From Chitinophagaceae bacterium (GTDB lineage Bacteria > Bacteroidota > Bacteroidia > Chitinophagales > Chitinophagaceae), in the NCBI GenBank assembly GCA_016719815.1, contig JADJYK010000009.1, forward strand, positions 62,001 to 126,000: a stretch of DNA of 64,000 bases. The letters run 5' to 3'. This document shows, piece by piece, positions 51,052 to 60,205 of the stretch. Made by a program: the position numbers and the translations under genes. Under the pieces are notes generated by a model. It was given only the letters and a program-made list of their open reading frames with translations, did not search any database and had not been told where the DNA came from. Every line of letters starts with the position of its first letter. The stretch's first letter is position 1.

Positions 51052-53574
51052 TTACCACCTGGCAACAATCTTAAAATTCAGAAGTCGTGGTGTAAGCCTG
51101 TTAGGCATAAGGTAGACGGTATTGGAGAAATCTTTGATGAACAAATAGGAAATGGTATTGGCCCTGTCAATAATATTAAACACTTCAAGGCTTGCCCATA
51201 TGCTATCAAAATTTCGGAATGGGGAATGGCTTCTTCTTTTACTTTTATCATCATCCATCAGCAGTGCACTGAAACCAATATCAGCACGGATGTATGGGTC
51301 AATAACTGCTGCGTTACGGTAGCGAACAGCATTTGGAATATTATATGGCATATTGCTGCCATATAATAAATTCAGGTAGGCTTTAAAATTTTTATTGTTG
51401 GAAAGATAATCAGAGAAATACATCCCGAAGGTTATTCGCCTGTCTGTGGGGCGACGCAACCAGCCCACTTCGGTTCGTACACTATCTGTAACTAACTGAT
51501 CAGCCGTTTGTGCTGAAATGAACTCACCTGCTGCGTTTTTATACCGGAAATAATGATCACCCCTAATATCTTCAGCAGTTTTCATAATTCCAACGCTAAT
51601 CCAGCTTTCAGCATCCTCCACCAGTTCACCATGTAGTCTCATTTCAATACCGGCAGCATACGCTTTAGCTGTGTTTTCTCCAAAATAGCGGATGCGTACA
51701 TTGTCTATATCGTACGGTACCACATCCTTCATACTCTTGTAATACATTTCGGTTGTCCATCGCATAGGCCTGCCGCCAATACCAATGAAATTATAATCAA
51801 AGCCCAAGACACCCTGCCAGCTTTTTTGTGATTTAAGATCAGTATTTATAGTTCCGTTATTTCTTCTTAGCTCCCTGTAAAATGCGGGCTGATGATAGGC
51901 GCCGGCTGCCGCCCTGAACACAATATCTCTTTTCCAGTTCGGTTTCCAACTCGCACCGATGCGGGGTGAAATAATAAATTCCTGGTTTAATGAATTGTAA
52001 TTAAGCCGTACGCCTGCTGTCAGAGTCGCTGAGTGACTTGAGTCTTTTCCCAACAGAATATTATCCTGCAAATAGCCAGAGAATTTATTAATGTCTAAAT
52101 CAGCAGTTGATTTTAATACCTTGTTCAGCCGCAGCATATCCGGCTGAAAGGGCAGGGCATAGCCAGCCGAATCCTGAAATTCCCATTCGTTAAGGTTGTC
52201 TGCAATTTTTGTTTTATCATAGCCTGCTCCCCACTGAAAGGCATGTTTACCTAAATCATAATTTCCTTTGTGCGATATATTCAGGTTTTCAATGTTTAGT
52301 TCATTTCTTGCCCAGTTTTGGTACACGCCTGCTCCAAGAGGATTTACAATTAATCCATAAGTTGGGTTGCTTTTGTCAAAGTCCCTTTCGCCAAATAAAT
52401 AGGCTCCGGTGATATCCACATTTTCTTTCTCCTTGTTGGCAAACCTTGAAGCCATCCATTTTATTCTGAGCTTCTTATTTACCTGGTTAATGAGTGAAAA
52501 GCCAATCATATTTGTTTGATACTGGTCTTTTTCTCTTCCCTCAAAGAAAATATCAAGCCCTATAGTTGTGCTGAAAATGGGAGAGAAGACGGAAGTGGTT
52601 AGCTGACTTTCCTGCGGAATAAGAGTGAATTTGGTTTGTGAGAAATTGCTCAGCAGCTCAGCACTCCATTTGGAACTGAGCTGGTAGGTAAGCAGCGCCT
52701 GAAAATCGGCAGAAGAGGGCACATAATTGCCTCTAGTTTCCTGCCGGCTTAGCAGATTGCGGTTGGTGCGGTTACGTACACCCAGCAGATAGGTAAACTT
52801 TGAATTTCTGCTTGTGCCTTCAAATTGCAATCCCTGTTCAAGAATACCCACATATGCAGAACCTCCAAAGCGTTTTGGTTTTTTATACTGAATATCGAGT
52901 ACGCTGCTCATTTTATCTCCATACTTCGATTGGAAACCGCCATTGTAAAAATTGATATTGCGGATCATTTCGGGATTGATAAAACTCAGTCCTTCCTGCT
53001 GTCCGCTTTTTACAAGGTATGGACGGAAAACTTCAAAGTCGTTTACATAAATCAGGTTTTCATCATAGCTGCCACCACGAACAGAATATTGCGATGTAAG
53101 TTCATTGTTGGAACCAACAAATATTTTTATCAGGCTTTCGACACCACTTACTACAGCAGGCAGGTTGATGATGGTTTTAGGGTTAGGGCGGATCAAGCCG
53201 GTTTCTCTTCTGTCCCGCTGGTCGGTTACAACAACTTCCTGTAAAGTTTTTTCACCTTTTTCCAGCCGCACAGTCACCCTTTCTTCTTCACCTTCATTTA
53301 GCAGGAAATTAATCTTCTCCGTTTTTCTGCCGGTATAACTGAATATGAGTGCAAATGCTTTTTCTGCCTCAACTTTTAATTTGAAATAGCCGGAATCGCT
53401 GGTGGTAATACCCTGTGACTGGCCAAGAATAACCACAGAAACTTTGGTCAATGGATTTTCATTTTCATCCACCACTTTACCGGAAATAAAAGCTGCTTTT
53501 TTTTGCGCAATTACAAAAAAAGAGAGTAGCAAAAAAGTTGCAGTAAGTAATATTTTTCGGCCTTGTGTTTTCAT
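51052..53574 (-). CDS. TonB-dependent receptor
   Basis: 840 aa from ATG 53574. Signal peptide (KILLTATFLLLSFFVIA), carboxypeptidase-regulatory-like domain (AFISGKVVDENENPLTKVSVVILGQSQG), plug (ETGLIRPNPKTIINLPAVVSGVESLIKIFVG...YSVRGGSYDENLIYVNDFEV), and a 22-strand-type barrel ending LTPRLLNFKIVARW with an aromatic final residue. It would import a substrate across the outer membrane using TonB energy. Substrate unknown; no SusD partner is adjacent, so it is not a PUL. Frame intact. Confidence 0.9.
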   Translation of the reverse strand: MKTQGRKILLTATFLLLSFFVIAQKKAAFISGKVVDENENPLTKVSVVILGQSQGITTSDSGYFKLKVEAEKAFALIFSYTGRKTEKINFLLNEGEEERVTVRLEKGEKTLQEVVVTDQRDRRETGLIRPNPKTIINLPAVVSGVESLIKIFVGSNNELTSQYSVRGGSYDENLIYVNDFEVFRPYLVKSGQQEGLSFINPEMIRNINFYNGGFQSKYGDKMSSVLDIQYKKPKRFGGSAYVGILEQGLQFEGTSRNSKFTYLLGVRNRTNRNLLSRQETRGNYVPSSADFQALLTYQLSSKWSAELLSNFSQTKFTLIPQESQLTTSVFSPIFSTTIGLDIFFEGREKDQYQTNMIGFSLINQVNKKLRIKWMASRFANKEKENVDITGAYLFGERDFDKSNPTYGLIVNPLGAGVYQNWARNELNIENLNISHKGNYDLGKHAFQWGAGYDKTKIADNLNEWEFQDSAGYALPFQPDMLRLNKVLKSTADLDINKFSGYLQDNILLGKDSSHSATLTAGVRLNYNSLNQEFIISPRIGASWKPNWKRDIVFRAAAGAYHQPAFYRELRRNNGTINTDLKSQKSWQGVLGFDYNFIGIGGRPMRWTTEMYYKSMKDVVPYDIDNVRIRYFGENTAKAYAAGIEMRLHGELVEDAESWISVGIMKTAEDIRGDHYFRYKNAAGEFISAQTADQLVTDSVRTEVGWLRRPTDRRITFGMYFSDYLSNNKNFKAYLNLLYGSNMPYNIPNAVRYRNAAVIDPYIRADIGFSALLMDDDKSKRRSHSPFRNFDSIWASLEVFNIIDRANTISYLFIKDFSNTVYLMPNRLTPRLLNFKIVARW

Positions 53575-53619
53575 GCGAATATTAAACAAGATACGGAGAG
53601 CCGGAGAGATAATGAAATG

Positions 53620-54267
53620 TCAGATTAATTTGAGTTGTCGTATCGTTTCTGCAGGATTTGCTGACTTAAACACTGTATTTCCAGCCACCAGAACATCTGC
53701 TCCTGCAGCAACAATGGAAGCAGCATTATCAAGTGTTACCCCGCCATCAATTTCTATATGTACGTTCAAACCCTTTTCAACAGTCATGCGGCGAAGCTGT
53801 TTAATCCGGTCCAATGTTTGCGGAATAAACTTTTGCCCGCCAAAACCGGGGTTTACACTCATCAGGCATACCAGGTCAATATCCTGAATGATATCACTTA
53901 ATTCAGTAACAGGAGTATGAGGGTTAAGTGCCACACCGGCTTTCATGCCCAGCGATTTTATTTGCTGAATATTGCGGTGCAGATGGGTACAGGCTTCAAT
54001 ATGTACAGTTAGAATATCGGCTCCTGCATTTTTGAATTGCTCTGCAAATTTTTCAGGCTCTTCAATCATCAGGTGCACATCACAAACTTTTGTGGAGGCT
54101 TTCCGGATGAACTCAATAATCATAGGCCCGAAAGTGATGTTCGGTACAAAACGGCCATCCATCACATCTAAGTGAAACCAGTCGGCCAGGCTTTGGTTTA
54201 CCATGTCGCAGTCTGCCTGCAGGTTCAGAAAGTTGGCAGAAAGAAATGACGGGGCAATGATTGGCAT
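53620..54267 (-). CDS. rpe: Ribulose-phosphate 3-epimerase
   Basis: 215 aa TIM barrel from the ATG at 54267 (MPIIAPSFLSANF). Signatures: FHLDVMDGRFVPNITFGP with the metal ligands, CDVHLMIEEPEKF, MSVNPGFGGQKFIP, and HIEIDGGVTLDNAASIVAAGADVLVAGNTVF. It interconverts ribulose 5-phosphate and xylulose 5-phosphate in the pentose phosphate pathway. It follows the TPR lipoprotein gene on the minus strand. Confidence 0.95.
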   Translation of the reverse strand: MPIIAPSFLSANFLNLQADCDMVNQSLADWFHLDVMDGRFVPNITFGPMIIEFIRKASTKVCDVHLMIEEPEKFAEQFKNAGADILTVHIEACTHLHRNIQQIKSLGMKAGVALNPHTPVTELSDIIQDIDLVCLMSVNPGFGGQKFIPQTLDRIKQLRRMTVEKGLNVHIEIDGGVTLDNAASIVAAGADVLVAGNTVFKSANPAETIRQLKLI

Positions 54268-54353
54268 TGAATCAATTTTAATTTTATTATGCAAGATACG
54301 CTGATTAACGCAATGGTAAAATGGTTAATCAGGCATTGGCTAACAGGGAAGAT

Positions 54354-55358
54354 TTATTTCAGTTTATCTGCCGCTTCTTTCGCCTCTGTAAAAGTATTGT
54401 CCAAACCGTAGGCTTTCTGATAGTTTAGTTTTGCTTCTTCTTTTAGCCCCATTACTTCCTGGCAACGACCCATCCAGTACCAGGCATCGGGAAAATCAGG
54501 CGATATGGTGTTGGCCAGTTTAAAAGTTTTCAGTGCTTCATTGTAATTTTTTGTGTCAAGCAGCACCCTGCCTTTTTCAATATGTGCATTCAGATAATAA
54601 TAATCCTGTTCAATGGCTTTACTGAATAGCGAAAGTGCTTTTTGCTTTTCGCCGATATTGGAGTAATAAATGCCTTTATAATAATCTGGCTCGGCATGGT
54701 TGCCAAGCGAGTCAGTTTTTGCAAGCGAATCGCATATCGTCAGGGCTTTTGGATTTTTAGCTTCAGCATATCTAAAGGCCAATTCATAATTCAGGTCAAT
54801 GTCGTATGGCGTAAGTACATAAGTTTGTTCCAATACCCGGATCGCTTCATTGTTATCACCTTTTTTACCGAGCAGTTCTGCTTTCATCTTCAATACATCT
54901 GCCTGTTGTGGATTGCCGAGCAGTATCTCATTGCATACAGACAGGGCCTCATCTGTCTTGCCGCTATTATTTTTTGCCCTTGCCAGCGATAATTTCAGTA
55001 ACAGGCTTTCGGGCAGCTTCTTCAAGGCGGTACTGATAAAGCGGATAGCAGAATCGGGCTTCTTATCTAAAAGTATGGTGCTGGCACCCAGGGCATACTT
55101 TTCATTTTGCTGCAATGACCATGCTTTCAGAAAATCGGCAAGAGCCGGCTCCGGTAAATCATTACTATTAAGCAAAATTGCCCTGCGGAAATACAACTCC
55201 TCATTTTTCGGGTCCTTTTTTATGCTGTCGGTCAGACTGGTATATTTTGGTTGCGACAGCATCTCACTGTAAGGCGATTTTTCGCCTTCGTTGCTGCAGG
55301 CTGGAACTAAAAAAATAATCGTCAAAACAAAGAAAATATTACACCTGGAGAGCTTCAT
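54354..55358 (-). CDS. TPR-repeat lipoprotein
   Basis: 334 aa. Lipoprotein signal (IFFVLTIIFLVPAC), then about eight tetratricopeptide repeats (for example NPQQADVLKMKAELLGKKGDNNEAIRVLEQTYVLTP and KALSLFSKAIEQDYYYLNAHIEKGRVLLDTKNYNEALKTF). It is likely a periplasmic scaffold. It lies just upstream of rpe on the same strand and divergent from the PD40 protein. Partner proteins cannot be inferred. Confidence 0.85.
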   Translation of the reverse strand: MKLSRCNIFFVLTIIFLVPACSNEGEKSPYSEMLSQPKYTSLTDSIKKDPKNEELYFRRAILLNSNDLPEPALADFLKAWSLQQNEKYALGASTILLDKKPDSAIRFISTALKKLPESLLLKLSLARAKNNSGKTDEALSVCNEILLGNPQQADVLKMKAELLGKKGDNNEAIRVLEQTYVLTPYDIDLNYELAFRYAEAKNPKALTICDSLAKTDSLGNHAEPDYYKGIYYSNIGEKQKALSLFSKAIEQDYYYLNAHIEKGRVLLDTKNYNEALKTFKLANTISPDFPDAWYWMGRCQEVMGLKEEAKLNYQKAYGLDNTFTEAKEAADKLK

Positions 55359-55426
55359 TATTCAAAACTAATTTATTTGTGACTGAGTTTGACAAAAGGC
55401 TGACAAAACTGATAGTGTTTAAACAA

Positions 55427-55434
55427 TAAATTTG
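55427..55434 (+). promoter_or_regulatory. Candidate -7 box for PD40 gene
   Basis: TAAATTTG, matching TAnnTTTG, 40 bp upstream of the start codon in the divergent region with the TPR lipoprotein. Confidence 0.4.
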
Positions 55435-55474
55435 CAGTTTCGCACATTTTTTAAAAAAGATATAAACGTATAAA

Positions 55475-56572
55475 ATGCAGAAAATTGCTTTACCTCTGTT
55501 TTTCTTTGTACTGGTGGCTTCTTGCAAGAACAGTTCCAAAATGGCCGTTACCGAAAACATTACCGCCGATACGCTCAAATATCCTGACGAAACTCATTTC
55601 AGAAATATTCAGCAGCTCACTTTTGGTGGCGACAATGCAGAGGCTTACTGGAGTTACGATGGTAAATGGCTCGTTTTTCAGAAAACAGCTCCTAAAGAAG
55701 GCATTCCCTGCGATCAGATGTATATTGGAAAAGTGCCCACCAAACCCAGCGAAAAATTTGAACCCAAACTGGTGAGCACAGGCAAAGGCAGAACTACCTG
55801 CGGGTTCTTTATGAAAGATGGTAATCATATTATTTATGCTTCGACTCATCTGGGTGGAGATGAATGTCCTCCGGTGCCGGACAGAGCAAAATATGGCAAT
55901 AAATACATCTGGCCTTTATACAGCACCTACGATATTTTCATGGCAGACCTGAATGGCAAGGTTGTAAAACAGCTTACCAACTCACCGCATTATGATGCTG
56001 AAGCCACTTTGTCACCAGATGGAAAAAAAATGATTTATACCAGCACCAAGGATGGCGATATTGAGTTGTACATAATGGATTTGAAAACAGGTGCCGAGAA
56101 ACGAATTACCGATATGCCCGGGTATGATGGTGGTGCATGGTTCAGTCCCGATGGGAAAAAACTGATATGGAGGGCATCCAGGCCAAAAACCGAAGCTGAA
56201 ATAAAAGAGTATAAAGATTTACTCGCCGAAAACCTGGTGGCTCCCACCAATATGGAAGTATGGGTGGCCAATGCCGATGGCAGCAACGCAAGACAGGTAA
56301 CATCTTATGGACAGGCCAATTGGGCCCCTGCATACATGCCAGACAGCAAACGTATCATATTTGCTTCCAACCATGAATACAAGAGAGGCTTTCCGTTTAA
56401 TTTGTATACGATAAATGAAGATGGTACAAATCTTACCAAAATAAGCCGTGACAAAGGCTTTGATGCCTTTCCGATGTTTTCGCCCAATGGCAAGAAAATT
56501 GTGTTTTGCAGCAACCGCAACAATGGCGGCACAAGAGATACCAATATTTTTGTGGCCGACTGGACCGAGTAA
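55475..56572 (+). CDS. PD40/TolB-like beta-propeller lipoprotein
   Basis: 365 aa with a lipoprotein signal (LFFFVLVASC). WD40-like PD40 repeats: AYWSYDGKWLVFQ, DAEATLSPDGKKMIYTS, GGAWFSPDGKKLIWRAS, WAPAYMPDSKRIIFASN, AFPMFSPNGKKIVFCSN. The fold is a six- or seven-bladed propeller as in TolB's C-terminal domain. It probably binds protein or ligand in the periplasm or at the surface. No peptidase domain follows. Confidence 0.88.
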   Translation: MQKIALPLFFFVLVASCKNSSKMAVTENITADTLKYPDETHFRNIQQLTFGGDNAEAYWSYDGKWLVFQKTAPKEGIPCDQMYIGKVPTKPSEKFEPKLVSTGKGRTTCGFFMKDGNHIIYASTHLGGDECPPVPDRAKYGNKYIWPLYSTYDIFMADLNGKVVKQLTNSPHYDAEATLSPDGKKMIYTSTKDGDIELYIMDLKTGAEKRITDMPGYDGGAWFSPDGKKLIWRASRPKTEAEIKEYKDLLAENLVAPTNMEVWVANADGSNARQVTSYGQANWAPAYMPDSKRIIFASNHEYKRGFPFNLYTINEDGTNLTKISRDKGFDAFPMFSPNGKKIVFCSNRNNGGTRDTNIFVADWTE

Positions 56573-56670
56573 CAAATCTCTATTGAACAGCTATGGGGCC
56601 TTTATTAAAAGAATAAACAGTTACTTTCGGGGAAGGATAATATATTACAAAACAAAAAATACAGAGTTCT

Positions 56671-57144
56671 ATGTATAACGGAATGCTTCACCTTCACAGC
56701 TTATTGCGCTGGATAATTTTAATTTTATTGCTTGTTGCTGTCATCAGAAATTTTACTGACAGGCACAAAGCATTTACTCCCGGGCATAAAAAAGTGGCAT
56801 TATTCACTCTCATATGTGCTGATCTTCTGTTGCTGGTTGGTTTATATCAGTGGGTGGTTGGCGATTGGGGACTAATGCATATTCAAAACGGAGGTATGAG
56901 CGGAGTAATGAAAAATCCTGTTTGGCGTTTTTTTGCAATTGAACATTTTGCTGGTATGTTGATAGCAATCATACTGATACATGTTGGTTATACTTATACG
57001 AAAAAAAATATCAGCGATTCAATAAAACACAAAAGAGTATTGTTGTACTATGGCTTGGCTTTATTGATAATACTGATTTCTATTCCATGGCCATTCCGTG
57101 AAGTGGGACAGATTACAGGACGGACATGGTTCCCGGGTATGTAA
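56671..57144 (+). CDS. Small integral membrane protein
   Basis: 157 aa with four hydrophobic helices (WIILILLLVAVIRNF, VALFTLICADLLLLVGLYQWVV, FAIEHFAGMLIAIILIHVGY, LLYYGLALLIILISIPW). Histidines at the helix ends (MLHLHSLLRW, IEHFAGM, LIHVGYTY) recall cytochrome b-like haem ligands, a resemblance often annotated as cytochrome B in this phylum. Haem binding is unproven. It follows the PD40 gene after about 98 bp. Confidence 0.75.
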   Translation: MYNGMLHLHSLLRWIILILLLVAVIRNFTDRHKAFTPGHKKVALFTLICADLLLLVGLYQWVVGDWGLMHIQNGGMSGVMKNPVWRFFAIEHFAGMLIAIILIHVGYTYTKKNISDSIKHKRVLLYYGLALLIILISIPWPFREVGQITGRTWFPGM

Positions 57145-57163
57145 GTGTTAAAGAATTAAGACC

Positions 57164-57189
57164 GCCGCTTCTCTGGAAGCGGCTTTTTT
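57164..57189 (+). terminator. Rho-independent terminator
   Basis: GCCGCTT/AAGCGGC with a CTCTGG loop and T6 tail, 20 bp after the membrane protein stop. Confidence 0.85.
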
Positions 57190-57253
57190 ATTTGCGGATA
57201 ATTTGGCTTAACATCCTGCTGAGTTTATTTATTAAGTCAGCAGCGTCTTCATA

Positions 57254-57589
57254 TTAAATCTGGTAGTTGCTGATACCTGCCAGCGTAGTGGAATGGGCGG
57301 CTTCTGTATGCCGGGTATAAATAACTGGCTTTCCTTTTGCCCTGGCATAACCCGCCTCAACGCCAATCCCGATTGCTTTATCTGAAACTTCGGCAATCAA
57401 CAAGTCACAGGCATCAATATCATGCATGGCCTGTGCCATCATTTGTTTTTCTTCGGCTATACTGAAAGTATATGTATCAACAAAAACAAAAGGTGAAACA
57501 CCTGCATCCTGCAATGCTTCAGTAATTGCATTCAGAATATCGCTGATGTTTCTGCGGTTATTATAGCTTATAGAAATATATGCTTTCAT
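57254..57589 (-). CDS. Nucleoside 2-deoxyribosyltransferase-like protein
   Basis: 111 aa. MKAYISISYNNRRNISDILNAITEALQDAG opens a Rossmann-like fold; IDACDLLIAEVSDKAIGIGVEAGYARAKGKPVIY matches the nucleoside 2-deoxyribosyltransferase active-site region with its catalytic Glu (VEAGYA). It may hydrolyse nucleotides or transfer deoxyribose, like RCL/DNPH1-type proteins. Followed by the phosphodiesterase and NUDIX genes upstream on the same strand. Confidence 0.72.
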   Translation of the reverse strand: MKAYISISYNNRRNISDILNAITEALQDAGVSPFVFVDTYTFSIAEEKQMMAQAMHDIDACDLLIAEVSDKAIGIGVEAGYARAKGKPVIYTRHTEAAHSTTLAGISNYQI

Positions 57590-57646
57590 TACCTCATTTT
57601 ACAGAAAGTTCCGGGTGCAAAGGGTTACCCCATTTTCCATTTACCG

Positions 57647-58165
57647 CTATCCTTTCCCCCTTTTCCCCAACTCAATCACCTCGCAGTTCTTAATGTCTTT
57701 TCCGTCAATTACAAACCGGATAATGGTTCGCACCGTATGCCATCCCTGCCTGCCCGCAGCACCGGGATTTATATGCAGGCAGTTTAGTTTTTCATCATAC
57801 ATTACTTTTAAAATATGCGAATGCCCGCTGATAAAAAGTTGTGGTTTATGAATAGCCAACTCTTTCTGTGTTTCAGGATTGGACTTTGGTGGGTAACCTC
57901 CGATATGCCGTATCATCACCTTTACACCTTCACACATAAATACCAACTGTTCTGGAAATGTATGGCGTATTTCTTTACTGTCAATATTTCCATATACACC
58001 TTTTAAAGGATATGTCATCCTGAGCATGTCAAAGGATGCGTTTTTACGAAAAAGCTCATCTCCGAAATCTCCTGCATGCCACACTTCATCACAATCCTTA
58101 AAATGCCCAAACACCTTTTCATCCAGGTAGCCATGCGTGTCAGATATAAGGCCTATACGTGTCAT
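57647..58165 (-). CDS. YfcE/MJ0936-type metallophosphoesterase
   Basis: 172 aa. Metal ligands: GLISDTHGY (D-x-H), WHAGDFGD (GD), GNIDSKE (GN-D), HIGGYPP, and ISGHSHILK (GHSH). This set is typical of small phosphodiesterases of the YfcE family acting on non-nucleotide or cyclic phosphodiesters. It overlaps the NUDIX stop by one base (TAATG-type), so translation is coupled. Confidence 0.9.
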   Translation of the reverse strand: MTRIGLISDTHGYLDEKVFGHFKDCDEVWHAGDFGDELFRKNASFDMLRMTYPLKGVYGNIDSKEIRHTFPEQLVFMCEGVKVMIRHIGGYPPKSNPETQKELAIHKPQLFISGHSHILKVMYDEKLNCLHINPGAAGRQGWHTVRTIIRFVIDGKDIKNCEVIELGKRGKG

Positions 58166-58635
58166 TAATCAATGTAATTTTCAGCTTTTAGCAGTTCCAG
58201 TATCATAATGGCACCGGGTGCAGTATGGGGTTGTTGCAGGTATTCTTCAAGGGTAAAATATCTTAGTTCGTCAATTTCTGCAGCGGCTTTTGGCTGAACA
58301 ATTCTGTTGGTCAGAAAACAATCCTGCTCCATCATCACTCCCTCTTTTTCACCATAGGCAGCAGCCGTGATATGTGCGTAATATGTAAGATCTTCTTCTG
58401 TCAAAACAACATCCAGTTCTTCTTTTATTTCACGGCACAAAGCCCTTTTAGCTGTTTCGCCATCATCAATCTTACCACCAGGCAGGTAAAAACATTGTTT
58501 GTTCCTGCTATACGCCAGCAACAGTTTTCGGCTATTTATAACCAATAATCCGGATGTGTATAGCTGCATCCGGCGAAGTTCGGGAAATTGATCATTGTCT
58601 TTTGTAAAAGCTAAAAGCTGCCGGCTATTCCCCAT
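58165..58635 (-). CDS. NUDIX hydrolase
   Basis: 156 aa. The Nudix box GGKIDDGETAKRALCREIKEELDV follows the GxxxxxExxxxxxxREUxEExG pattern with its Glu metal ligands. It would hydrolyse a nucleoside diphosphate-X compound; substrate unknown. It heads a minus-strand group with the metallophosphoesterase and the deoxyribosyltransferase-like gene. Confidence 0.9.
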   Translation of the reverse strand: MGNSRQLLAFTKDNDQFPELRRMQLYTSGLLVINSRKLLLAYSRNKQCFYLPGGKIDDGETAKRALCREIKEELDVVLTEEDLTYYAHITAAAYGEKEGVMMEQDCFLTNRIVQPKAAAEIDELRYFTLEEYLQQPHTAPGAIMILELLKAENYID

Positions 58636-58868
58636 TTTCCATTAAATTTGATTATGCCCTTTCACCGCAACTTTACTTATTATATAGATAAGCGTAAGTG
58701 GAAATATATTTTCCTACTTGCCACATTAGAACTCTCAGGGAGCGATGAGCTTTCTTTCCCATTGCTCAGCAGAATTGATGTGGCTGAACGGAGCGTCGCA
58801 ACCACTGCTTAATAGCAGCAATGAAGCCGGAATACCAAAATAGAAACCCGAAAAAAAAATAAATTTCC

Positions 58869-60026
58869 ATGCCTCATTACTATAAACTGGGAAACATCCC
58901 GCATAAGCGCCACACACAGTTCCGAAAACCGGATGGCAGCCTCTACCACGAACAACTTTTTTCAACTGAAGGCTTCAGCGATGACTATGCACTGCTGTAC
59001 CATTGTCATCCGCCCACACAGATAATCAAAACTGAACCACAGGTTGATGTAAGTCCGCAGGTGGCTGAAGAAAAAATGCTGAAGCACCGCAGCCTTGAAG
59101 GCTTTAATGTAAAACCTGCAGCCGATTACCTGCAACGCCGTGTGCCTGTGCTTGTAAACAGTGACTGCCACATTGTATTAGCCGCACCGCAGCAAAGCAT
59201 GACGGATTATTTTTATAAGAATACCGATGCCGACGAGCTGATTTTTGTACACGAAGGCAGCGGTACTGTGCACACACAATATGGTGTGTTGCCATTCAGC
59301 TACGGCGACTACATTGTGCTGCCGCGGGGCACCATTTACCAAATTAGTTTCAATACACCGGATAACAGACTCTTTATCGTTGAATCCTTTACTCCGCTTC
59401 GCTTTCCTAAGCGTTATTTGTCCCATTACGGGCAATTGATGGAGCACTCACCCTTTTGTGAAAGGGATATACGTCCGCCCCAGGACTTGCAAACCTTCGA
59501 TAAAAAGGGCGACTTTCTCATAAAAGCCAAAAAGAAAGGCATGCTCTATGGACTCCACTACGGCACTCATCCCTTCGATGTGATTGGCTGGGATGGATGC
59601 TGCTACCCTTACATTTTTTCTATTCATGATTTTGAGCCCATCACCGGGCGGGTGCACATGCCTCCACCCATTCATCAGACATTTGAAACCGCAGCATTTG
59701 TAGTTTGTTCGTTTGTTCCCAGGTTGTATGATTATCACCCGCTGGCTATACCTGCACCATACAACCATAGTAATATTGACAGTGACGAAGTGCTTTACTA
59801 TGTTGAAGGTGAGTTTATGAGCCGCAAGCATGTTACAAAAGGAATGATAACCTTGCACCCTGCCGGCATACCTCATGGTCCACATCCCGGTGCAGTTGAA
59901 AAAAGTATCGGTGCTAAAGAAACCAAAGAACTGGCCGTGATGGTGGACACATTCCGGCCGCTCATGCTAACCAAACAGGCATTGGAAATAGAAAATACAG
60001 ATTATGTTATGAGCTGGGCTGAATAA
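58869..60026 (+). CDS. hmgA: Homogentisate 1,2-dioxygenase
   Basis: 385-aa ring-cleaving iron dioxygenase of tyrosine/phenylalanine breakdown. MPHYYKLGNIPHKRHTQFRKPDGSLYHEQLFSTEGFSDDYALLYHCHPPTQI is the family N-terminus. The C-terminal cupin has the Fe ligands in the PPPIHQTFET, NHSNIDSDEVLYYVEGEF and GITLHPAGIPHGPHPG-like segments (His/Glu/His). Normal length for the bacterial type; frame intact. Other tyrosine pathway genes are not in the window. Confidence 0.92.
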   Translation: MPHYYKLGNIPHKRHTQFRKPDGSLYHEQLFSTEGFSDDYALLYHCHPPTQIIKTEPQVDVSPQVAEEKMLKHRSLEGFNVKPAADYLQRRVPVLVNSDCHIVLAAPQQSMTDYFYKNTDADELIFVHEGSGTVHTQYGVLPFSYGDYIVLPRGTIYQISFNTPDNRLFIVESFTPLRFPKRYLSHYGQLMEHSPFCERDIRPPQDLQTFDKKGDFLIKAKKKGMLYGLHYGTHPFDVIGWDGCCYPYIFSIHDFEPITGRVHMPPPIHQTFETAAFVVCSFVPRLYDYHPLAIPAPYNHSNIDSDEVLYYVEGEFMSRKHVTKGMITLHPAGIPHGPHPGAVEKSIGAKETKELAVMVDTFRPLMLTKQALEIENTDYVMSWAE

Positions 60027-60205
60027 ACATACCTGCAGTCCGGGCAACTTTCATTTCTGTGAAGTGTGTCGAAAGTATTCCTTTAAAACAATAGCGGCGG
60101 AAACAGGGTTTCAGCAGGGTGATTGGTGTACGGATTAACTCTCTGAGTAAATCCCCTGACACTGTTGCACTAAGTTGTACCACTTTTTAAGCCTCTTTAC
60201 ATTTA

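Noticed and set aside
51052..53574. SusC-like receptor of a polysaccharide utilisation locus
   Set aside because: No SusD partner, glycoside hydrolase or sulfatase is adjacent, so I call only a TonB-dependent receptor.
58636..58868. Possible small gene or repeat before hmgA
   Set aside because: A minus-strand frame overlaps the hmgA start and has no motif. A GCGTCGCA-type string also occurs near 9350, but two short matches are too little to call a repeat.
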